Shown here piece by piece: positions 1-4,438 of a DNA stretch of 5,627 bases. The DNA is from Lachnospiraceae bacterium (GTDB lineage: Bacteria; Bacillota; Clostridia; Lachnospirales; Lachnospiraceae): assembly GCA_024699395.1 (NCBI GenBank), contig JAILPU010000191.1, forward strand, positions 1 to 5,627, given 5' to 3'. Numbering within the stretch: the first letter of the stretch is position 1; every line of letters starts with the position of its first letter. Under the pieces are notes generated by a model, which searched no databases, had not been told where the DNA came from, and was given only the letters and a program-made list of their open reading frames with translations. The position numbers and the translations under genes were made by a program.

Positions 1-420
1 GACGGTTTTACCGGTGAGGGTGATTACGAGACGGAATGTGATTTTTACTGTGATATCCTGATTAAAAACGGCGTCTTAAGTGAACATATTCTAAGGGAAG
101 ACAAGGCGACTTTTACCAAAGAAAACGGAGTTTTTTCGCAAAAGGTACTGAGTGAAGCGAATGTTAATGTGAGAAAAGCTATGATAGTATGCAAAGCTTT
201 TCATGCAAGGAGATGTCTTATATATTACGCCAATGCATTCAAAAATTGTGACCTTCGTGTAATACCTGTGCCTGAGGCCTACCCCGACACTGTGAAAGAT
301 AACTGGTTTAAGTCAAAACGGGGAACAAGAAGAGTCCTGTCGGAACTGGCTAAGTGCTCAAACCAGTGTGCGGAGGATCTGAGGGAACTGATATCGGGTC
401 AGGGAATCCAACAGAGCTAA
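1..420 (+). CDS. YdcF-like DUF218 family protein, 3' end only
   Basis: Open from the first base in frame 1, giving the last 139 residues; the start lies outside the window. The visible part matches the C-terminal half of the DUF218/YdcF (SanA/ElyC-like) fold. It has the acidic ILRED segment followed by T-x-T-KEN-x-x-FS (residues ~30-46), then a hydrophobic strand running into CKAFHARR (64-71), corresponding to the family's 'FH..R' motif. The family's usual tail follows, with DNWFKS..G..RVL.EL..C..Q (100-122). Members are predicted envelope-associated or nucleotide-binding proteins of mostly unknown biochemical role, so no substrate is proposed. An internal GTG at 169 lies in mid-domain and is not a credible start. 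No terminator follows the stop. The family call is fairly secure; the function is unknown. Confidence 0.8.
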   Translation, partial: DGFTGEGDYETECDFYCDILIKNGVLSEHILREDKATFTKENGVFSQKVLSEANVNVRKAMIVCKAFHARRCLIYYANAFKNCDLRVIPVPEAYPDTVKDNWFKSKRGTRRVLSELAKCSNQCAEDLRELISGQGIQQS

Positions 421-702
421 TAGCAAAGATGATAGAAGAGATCGTCAAAATGTAATCATGGATGAATGTGTGAACCGGTAATGGAATCAGGAATCCTGAA
501 TTGATAATACATGAGACAGATATGAGTATTGATAATTCCGGATGCTTGATGAGACTGATAACATGGTTGTAAATTGTGTGCGGATGGCAGATGAAACCAG
601 CCGGATAATTATGTATGACCGGCGCACCGAATTGGTGTCGAAACATAGAATCGTGCCGGCATATGACGCCGGCAATCAAGTTGAAAAACATGTGTAGCAA
701 AT
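421..702. other. Intergenic region, no gene; weak repeats and hairpins
   Basis: About 280 bases without a convincing ORF on either strand; the reverse-strand frames here have no recognisable protein features. The DNA is rich in TGA/GAT words. A seven-base motif recurs as ATGAGAC (511-517), ATGAGAC (549-555) and ATGAAAC (591-597), with a looser CGAAACA at 639-645, so spacing is roughly 38-47 bases. TTGATAAT occurs at 501 and 529. Small inverted repeats include TCAGG/CCTGA (487-499), AATAC/GTATT (506-530), GCCGG/CCGGC (600-623) and CACC/GGTG (625-637). I see no clear sigma-A promoter for trxA and no intrinsic terminator for the upstream gene. It may be decayed sequence or a structured untranslated region. 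Confidence 0.4.
654..674 (+). repeat. GC-rich inverted repeat upstream of trxA
   Basis: TGCCGGC (654-660) and its exact complement GCCGGCA (668-674) flank a 7-base spacer, giving a 7-bp perfect stem. The sequence after it (ATCAAGTTG) is not T-rich, so it is not an intrinsic terminator. It ends about 30 bases before the trxA ribosome binding site, so it could be a 5' UTR hairpin or a protein-binding palindrome. No role can be assigned from sequence alone. Confidence 0.45.
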
Positions 703-711
703 GAAAGGAGA
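703..711 (+). promoter_or_regulatory. trxA ribosome binding site
   Basis: GAAAGGAGA with core AGGAG at 706-710 sits five bases before the ATG at 716. It overlaps an in-frame ATG at 701, which has no ribosome binding site of its own. The Shine-Dalgarno position therefore favours 716 over 701 as the thioredoxin start. Confidence 0.85.
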
Positions 712-715
712 CAAT

Positions 716-1036
716 ATGGCTGAGATAAATATTAATTATGACAATTTTGAAGAGGAAGTAGTTAATTCGGACATTCCTGTTCTTGTGGATTTCTGGGCGC
801 CCTGGTGCGGACCCTGCTCCATGCTTTCTCCCCAGATAAGTGAGATTGCCTCAAAGTATGAGGGGAAGCTTAAGGTGTGCAAGGTCAATATCGATGATGA
901 ATTGAAGCTGGCCCAGAAATTTAATATTATGAGCATTCCCACAATCCTTCTTTTTAAGAACAAAGAGAGAGTTGAGAGACATACCGGATTTATTACCGGG
1001 GATGAGCTTATGGCCCAGTGGGAAAAATATTTGTAG
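716..1036 (+). CDS. trxA: Thioredoxin
   Basis: A cytoplasmic dithiol-disulfide oxidoreductase that reduces protein disulfides and is itself reduced by thioredoxin reductase. The 106-residue product has the normal single-domain thioredoxin length. Visible hallmarks are the VDFWAPWCGPC segment, with the active-site pair C31/C34 (WCGPC, 30-34) and the buried D25; the cis-proline P75 in SIPT; and a C-terminal helix ending in WEKYL. No signal peptide is present. The start at 716 is chosen for the AGGAG five bases upstream; starting at 701 would add five residues that contain the Shine-Dalgarno. The stop is 16 bases before the rsmJ-like ATG with no terminator between, so the two are probably co-transcribed. 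A short protein with the canonical motif makes the call very secure. Confidence 0.96.
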   Translation: MAEININYDNFEEEVVNSDIPVLVDFWAPWCGPCSMLSPQISEIASKYEGKLKVCKVNIDDELKLAQKFNIMSIPTILLFKNKERVERHTGFITGDELMAQWEKYL

Positions 1037-1052
1037 GATATGAGAGAGTAAT

Positions 1053-1802
1053 ATGTTTGTTTTTTGCAACGACCCTCTTTTGATCCCTGAGTCACAGGCG
1101 CTGGCAGAGAGACTTAAGGTGCCTTTTGAAAGTGATATACCGGGGAGAGAAGGCGAGATACATATTGAAAAGACAGATGAAGGCCTTTTCCTCAGGCGGG
1201 AGGGCCTTTCTTTTTGCGTTGATACCGAAAAGGTAAAAAAGCGGATTAAAACCGGGAATCTCCAAAAGGAGATGATAGTGTCCGCCGTTAACATCAAAAA
1301 GCACACGGGAACTTTAAAAGTGTTGGATGCCACCGCAGGGCTGGGGGAGGATTCCTTTATCCTTGGGGCAGCAGGATTTGATGTTACCATGTATGAATAT
1401 AATCCGGTGATTGCAGCACTTTTGGAGGACGGGCTTAAGAGACTCTTTTACAATCCCGAATTTGCAATGCTTAAAGAGAGGTTGCAACTCTGTGTGGGTG
1501 ACAGCATAAGTGCCATGAAGGAAATGAAGGGTGAGTTTGATGTAATTTTTCTCGATCCCATGTTCCCCAAGAGAACCAAATCCTCCGATGTTAAGAAAAA
1601 GTTCCAGCTTCTTCAGGACATAGAAGTCCCCTGCGAAAATGAGGAGGAACTTTTACACGCGGCCCTCGCGGCCGGAGCCAAAAAGGTGGTCATTAAAAGA
1701 CCTGCAAAAGGCCCCGCCCTTGGGGGAATCAAATGCGATTTCTCCTATTCCGGCAAGGCAATCCGCTATGACTGCATTGTAAACACAGAACGGTTTGTTT
1801 GA
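1053..1802 (+). CDS. rsmJ: RsmJ-like 16S rRNA (guanine-N2)-methyltransferase
   Basis: A class I SAM-dependent methyltransferase of the RsmJ (YhiQ, DUF548) family; in E. coli this enzyme makes m2G1516 in 16S rRNA helix 45. At 249 residues it matches the family length (~250). Visible motifs are the SAM-binding motif I, LDATAGLGEDSF (91-102); an acidic end of strand 2, MYEYNP (113-118); VGDS (148-151); the catalytic-type FLDPMFPKRTKSS (167-178), the D-P-x-F motif that resembles motif IV of N-methyltransferases; and KRPAKGPAL (215-223). The ribosome binding site is poor (GAGAGAG at 1042-1048, with AGGA over the trxA stop), so translation may be coupled to trxA 16 bases upstream. The family is best known from Gammaproteobacteria, so the exact target base here is inferred. 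No terminator follows; the next promoter begins nine bases after the stop. Confidence 0.85.
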   Translation: MFVFCNDPLLIPESQALAERLKVPFESDIPGREGEIHIEKTDEGLFLRREGLSFCVDTEKVKKRIKTGNLQKEMIVSAVNIKKHTGTLKVLDATAGLGEDSFILGAAGFDVTMYEYNPVIAALLEDGLKRLFYNPEFAMLKERLQLCVGDSISAMKEMKGEFDVIFLDPMFPKRTKSSDVKKKFQLLQDIEVPCENEEELLHAALAAGAKKVVIKRPAKGPALGGIKCDFSYSGKAIRYDCIVNTERFV

Positions 1803-1811
1803 TATTTGTTG

Positions 1812-1840
1812 TTGACTTTGACACTTTGACGTGATAAAAT
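1812..1840 (+). promoter_or_regulatory. Sigma-A promoter of the pheA-aroC-aroE leader
   Basis: TTGACT (-35, 1812-1817), a 17-base spacer and TAAAAT (-10, 1835-1840), preceded by an extended -10 TGA (1832-1834). The expected transcript start is near 1846-1848, about 25 bases before the leader ATG. TTGAC occurs three times (1812, 1818, 1826), but only the first is correctly spaced from the -10. Near-consensus elements placed directly before a leader ORF and attenuator make this a strong prediction. Confidence 0.85.
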
Positions 1841-1872
1841 TTCTAAAGAAATCTGAGGAAAGGCTAAAAGAC

Positions 1873-1977
1873 ATGAGCTTATCAAGAACTTTTGTAAGTG
1901 CATATTACTACTTTTTTAAGGCTTGCAATTTTGGAAGCTTTTTTGCGTTTTGGTTTAGAAAGCCCAAAAGAATATAA
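1873..1977 (+). CDS. Aromatic-rich leader peptide (pheL-like attenuator peptide)
   Basis: A 34-residue ORF starting at ATG 1873, with a ribosome binding site AGGAAAGG (1856-1863) nine bases upstream, ending at TAA 1975-1977. Eight Phe (positions 7, 14, 15, 20, 23, 24, 26, 28), three consecutive Tyr (11-13) and one Trp (27) make 12 of 34 residues aromatic, clustered as YYYFF and FFAFWF. The tail RKPKRI is basic. The product is probably of no direct use. By analogy with E. coli pheL, ribosome progress over these codons would report charged tRNA levels and set the fold of the downstream RNA. Supporting context is a strong promoter just upstream, an intrinsic terminator 46 bases after the stop, and pheA as the next gene. 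No similarity to the enterobacterial PheL sequence is claimed. A membrane micropeptide is possible but less likely. Confidence 0.85.
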   Translation: MSLSRTFVSAYYYFFKACNFGSFFAFWFRKPKRI

Positions 1978-2001
1978 GCCGGATAAAGTGTAGCTGCCAG
2001 A
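1930..2001 (+). promoter_or_regulatory. Possible anti-antiterminator (1:2) hairpin
   Basis: Bases 1930-1939, inside the leader ORF at Phe20 to Phe23, can pair with 1992-2001: GGAAGCT (1933-1939) against AGCTGCC (1992-1998) with one A-G mismatch, extended outward by three pairs, one of them G-U. The helix encloses 1981-1990, the proposed antiterminator arm, so the two folds exclude each other in nested form. A ribosome stalled on the Phe/Trp codons would cover or disrupt the 5' arm. The pairing was found by eye and no energy was computed. Confidence 0.45.
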
Positions 2002-2032
2002 TTTTAACAAGACGAGAGTTTGAGCACTATCC
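1981..2032 (+). promoter_or_regulatory. Possible antiterminator pairing
   Basis: GGATA (1981-1985) can pair with TATCC (2028-2032), and GTG (1988-1990) with CAC (2025-2027), leaving a two-base A bulge: eight Watson-Crick pairs that use up the 5' arm of the terminator. An alternative register pairs 1979-1986 with 2033-2040, including one G-U. The 5' arm begins four bases after the leader stop codon, so a ribosome finishing the leader would cover it and let the terminator form. Geometry fits attenuation; energies were not computed. Confidence 0.55.
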
Positions 2033-2055
2033 TTATTCGGGATAGTGCTTTTTTT
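2023..2055 (+). terminator. Attenuator: intrinsic terminator before pheA
   Basis: AGCACTATCC (2023-2032) and GGATAGTGCT (2040-2049) form a perfect 10-bp stem with a 7-base loop, running directly into seven T residues (2049-2055). It lies between the leader ORF and the pheA ribosome binding site (2065-2070), downstream of the promoter and not at an operon end, so it is expected to act as a conditional terminator controlling readthrough into pheA-aroC-aroE. Confidence 0.92.
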
Positions 2056-2075
2056 AAAGTTTAACGGAGGTTTAG

Positions 2076-3161
2076 ATGGACAGTTTAAATGAAGCCAGAG
2101 AAGAGATAGAGAAGATAGATAAGGAGATGGCTTTACTTTTCACGAAAAGAATGGGTTGCGCGGCCAAGATTGCGGCGTACAAAAAGGAGAACGGGATTCC
2201 CATTCTTGATTCGGGAAGAGAGAAGGCTTTGATAGAGAAGAATTTAAAGCACCTCACCGATATGTCCTTGGAGCCTTTCTACAGAACCTTTATGAAGGAT
2301 GTAATGAATGTGTCCAAGGAATACCAGTTGAAACTCACTTCGGAGGTGAAGGTTTCCTACCACGGTATCGAAGGGTCCTTTGAGGATATACAGGCCAAGA
2401 ATCTTTTCCCGGAATGTAAAAGGATACAGTGTGGATCCTTTGAGGAAGCATATAAAAAGGTGGAGAACAATGAGGCTGATTATTGCCTTCTACCCATTGA
2501 AAACAGCTTTGCCGGAGAAGTGGGAGTGGTGACCGATATTATGTTTGACGGAGATCTCTACATCAACGGGGTGTATGGGCTTAGCGTGTCACAGTGTTTG
2601 CTTGGAACAAAAGATGCTACTCTTGATTCTGTAAAAACTGTAGTCAGTCATCCCCAGGCCTTAAGCCAGTGTAAGAGCTTTATTGAGGAACACGGTTTCA
2701 GATCCGTGGAATCCGACAATACCGCAAGAGCGGCGAGAGAGGTGGCACAGCAAAATGATCCGACGGTTGCGGCTATAGGAAGTAAGGAAGCTGCCGAACT
2801 TTATTCTCTGAAGGTACTGGTGCCTGACATTAACGAGAGCAGGGAAAATACCACGCGCTTCGGTGTTTTTTCAAAAACAAGGAGTGAAATCCCTCAGGGG
2901 AAAACAAGAACAGACATTATCATGTTTACAGTTAAGGATGAGGCGGGCACACTTGCAAAAGCCATATCAATCCTTGGAGAACATGGTTACAATATGAGAG
3001 TATTAAGAAGCAGACCCTTAAAAAGCGTTAACTGGCAGTATTATTTTTACGCTGAGGTGGATGGCGATATCACAACCTCCAAGGGCTGCAAGATGATGGA
3101 TAAGTTAAAAAAGCAATGCGAACAGTTTAAGTGGATTGGAAGCTACGTGAGAGAACAGTAA
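2076..3161 (+). CDS. pheA: Bifunctional chorismate mutase / prephenate dehydratase
   Basis: Converts chorismate to prephenate and prephenate to phenylpyruvate, the committed Phe branch. The 361 residues have three parts. An AroQ-type chorismate mutase (1-~85) shows every expected active-site position: R8, R25, K36, D45, R48, E49, S80 and Q84. The prephenate dehydratase (~91-270) includes LLPIENSFAGEV (138-149), SHPQALSQC (191-199), GSKEAAELY (235-243) and the catalytic TRF (260-262). A C-terminal ACT domain (~280-361) for Phe feedback contains AGTLAKA (290-296) and RSRPLK (311-316). The last motif is ESRP in E. coli, so the Glu is Arg here. CGGAGG at 2065-2070 sits five bases before the ATG. 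It is the first structural gene after the attenuator and lies 18 bases before aroC. The length and order match the E. coli P-protein, although many Firmicutes have a monofunctional dehydratase instead. Confidence 0.96.
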   Translation: MDSLNEAREEIEKIDKEMALLFTKRMGCAAKIAAYKKENGIPILDSGREKALIEKNLKHLTDMSLEPFYRTFMKDVMNVSKEYQLKLTSEVKVSYHGIEGSFEDIQAKNLFPECKRIQCGSFEEAYKKVENNEADYCLLPIENSFAGEVGVVTDIMFDGDLYINGVYGLSVSQCLLGTKDATLDSVKTVVSHPQALSQCKSFIEEHGFRSVESDNTARAAREVAQQNDPTVAAIGSKEAAELYSLKVLVPDINESRENTTRFGVFSKTRSEIPQGKTRTDIIMFTVKDEAGTLAKAISILGEHGYNMRVLRSRPLKSVNWQYYFYAEVDGDITTSKGCKMMDKLKKQCEQFKWIGSYVREQ

Positions 3162-3179
3162 GCTTTAAGAGGTGACAGG

Positions 3180-4271
3180 ATGAAAAATACTTTCGGCAAC
3201 AGTTTCGCGGTAACTCTTTTCGGGGAAAGCCACGGCCCATATATCGGTGTTGTATGTGACGGTTTTGCCCCGGGACTTAGAGTGGATACGGACAAAATAG
3301 ACAGTGAACTGTTAAGGAGACGCCCCAAGGGTAAGATTTCAACCCAGAGGGTGGAGAAGGACCAATATGAGATAATAAGCGGCGTTTACAAGGGGAGGAC
3401 CACGGGAACCCCTTTGACCATAATCATTCCAAACAGTGCCACCAAGAGTGCTGACTATGAGGATATGGCTTTTATCCCCAGACCCGGTCATGCGGATCTT
3501 GCGGCGGGATATAAGTATCACGGCTTTGAGGACAGAAGAGGGGGAGGGCATTTCAGCGGAAGAATAACCGCAGCTCTTGTGGCGGCAGGTGCTGTTTGTC
3601 AGACTGCCCTTGAGGCAAAGAAAATTAGAATCGGAACCCATATACTTAGTGTGGGAAGCGTATCGGACAGGGCTTTTAAAAATGTCGATGAGGATCTGGA
3701 TATACTTAAAAACGCTGCGTTCCCTGTCCTTTTGGAGGGAAAGGAAGCTGAAATGACTTCCCTTATAGAACAGTATGCCGAGAATAAAGACAGTATCGGA
3801 GGAGTTTTGGAGACGGCTGTTTCGGGGGTGATTCCGGGACTGGGTGAGCCCTGGTTTGATTCTATGGAAAGTGTTTTGTCTCATGCAATGTTTTCCATTC
3901 CCGCAATAAAGGGTGTTTCCTTCGGACTTGGCTTTGAGGGTACAGGTTTATCAGGAAGCATTTACAACGATCCCATAAGAGTTAAGGATGGTATGGCAAT
4001 GCCTGTCACCAATAATAACGGTGGCATCAACGGCGGTATAACAAACGGAATGCCTGTTATTATGAAGCTTGCTGTTAAGCCCACTCCTTCTATTTTTAAG
4101 AAGCAGGATTCCGTCAATATGCAGGATATGACAGACACAGAGCTTACCATACAGGGACGCCACGACCCCGCAATCATTCACAGAGCGGCATGCGTGGTGG
4201 ATGCCATGACCGCCATAGTGATGTACGATGTTTTGACAGGAAGATACGGCTGCGATTGGTTTACGTCGTAG
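3180..4271 (+). CDS. aroC: Chorismate synthase
   Basis: An FMN-dependent enzyme converting 5-enolpyruvylshikimate 3-phosphate to chorismate, the last common step of aromatic biosynthesis; cytoplasmic. At 363 residues it has the family length. Visible signatures are FGESHGPYIG (14-23, with conserved H18), GRTTGTPL (72-79), RPGHAD (101-106, H104), the glycine-rich RRGGGHFSGR (119-128), SIPAIKGVSFG (239-249), NNNGGINGGITNG (278-290) and GRHDP (326-330). AGAGGTG at 3168-3174 precedes the ATG by five bases, and the gene starts 18 bases after the pheA stop, so co-transcription is likely. It supplies PheA's substrate. The normal C-terminus appears to be the TAG at 4269-4271, but diverged copies of the last codons follow directly, so a past longer reading frame cannot be excluded. 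Confidence 0.97.
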   Translation: MKNTFGNSFAVTLFGESHGPYIGVVCDGFAPGLRVDTDKIDSELLRRRPKGKISTQRVEKDQYEIISGVYKGRTTGTPLTIIIPNSATKSADYEDMAFIPRPGHADLAAGYKYHGFEDRRGGGHFSGRITAALVAAGAVCQTALEAKKIRIGTHILSVGSVSDRAFKNVDEDLDILKNAAFPVLLEGKEAEMTSLIEQYAENKDSIGGVLETAVSGVIPGLGEPWFDSMESVLSHAMFSIPAIKGVSFGLGFEGTGLSGSIYNDPIRVKDGMAMPVTNNNGGINGGITNGMPVIMKLAVKPTPSIFKKQDSVNMQDMTDTELTIQGRHDPAIIHRAACVVDAMTAIVMYDVLTGRYGCDWFTS

Positions 4272-4426
4272 ATAAATATGATTGCATGTTTGGCGGACTT
4301 GATGACCGCCATAGCGATGCAGATGCATTAACAGGAAAACGTTGCGAGCGGTTCGCGTTGCAGATAACAAATAGGATTGCATGTGTGGCGGACGTGATAT
4401 CGGCGCAGTTATATAGATTTATACAG
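4188..4426 (+). repeat. Tandem decayed copies of the aroC 3' end
   Basis: Copy 1 (4188-4283) is the last 27 codons of aroC, the stop and 12 bases. Copy 2 (4284-4378) follows head to tail, and copy 3 (4379 to about 4426) is partial. All begin GCATG, at 4188, 4284 and 4379, so the period is 96 then 95. Copies 1 and 2 share GACCGCCATA and ACAGGAA and are about 70% identical by hand alignment. Translation agrees: ACVVDAMTAIVM against ACLADLMTAIAM, then, after a frame change in copy 2, DVLTGRYGCDWF against DALTGKRCERFA. Copy 3 gives IACVADVISA. No independent gene is evident. Confidence 0.85.
4291..4311 (+). repeat. Hairpin in the second aroC-end copy
   Basis: TGGCGG (4291-4296) and CCGCCA (4306-4311) can form a 6-bp stem around a 9-base loop. 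No T-run follows, so it is not an intrinsic terminator. The coding copy in aroC has GGTGG in place of GGCGG, so its equivalent stem contains a G-U pair. It may only reflect coding ancestry, or it may structure the aroC-aroE spacer RNA. Confidence 0.35.
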
Positions 4427-4432
4427 AGGTGA
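4425..4432 (+). promoter_or_regulatory. Ribosome binding site fixing a GTG start for aroE
   Basis: AGAGGTGA at 4425-4432 resembles the AGAGGTG used by aroC. It ends six bases before GTG 4439, from which the AroE N-terminus (DYGLIGEKLSHSYSK) reads directly. No ATG or TTG in that frame offers a better-placed start, which supports a GTG start. Confidence 0.8.
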
Positions 4433-4438
4433 AGTAAG

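Noticed and set aside
354..455. Alternative-frame ORF across the end of the DUF218 gene, ending in NPTELIAKMIEEIVKM
   Set aside because: It looks protein-like, but the annotated frame already ends with the normal family tail, and the alternative has no start signal. It is probably chance.
654..674. Intrinsic terminator upstream of trxA
   Set aside because: The stem is good, but no T-run follows it.
471..690. CRISPR array
   Set aside because: The repeated words are only about seven bases, spacing varies from 38 to 47, and there is no long conserved repeat or cas gene.
1841..2060. T-box riboswitch upstream of pheA
   Set aside because: No T-box core sequence or specifier stem is evident, and the region is occupied by a well-formed leader ORF with its own ribosome binding site.
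3339..3884. Long reverse-strand open frames opposite aroC, trxA and rsmJ
   Set aside because: They lie antisense to clearly conserved genes, show no recognisable domains and have no ribosome binding sites. They are shadows of real genes.
4188..4378. Diversity-generating retroelement template/variable repeat pair at a gene 3' end
   Set aside because: Mismatches between the copies are mostly C/T, G/T and C/G with several indels, not adenine-specific, and no reverse transcriptase is present in the window.
4190..4432. An 80-codon open frame overlapping the aroC end as a separate gene
   Set aside because: Its first part is out of frame over aroC, and its second part is explained by the frame-changed duplicate of the aroC 3' end. 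It has no ribosome binding site.
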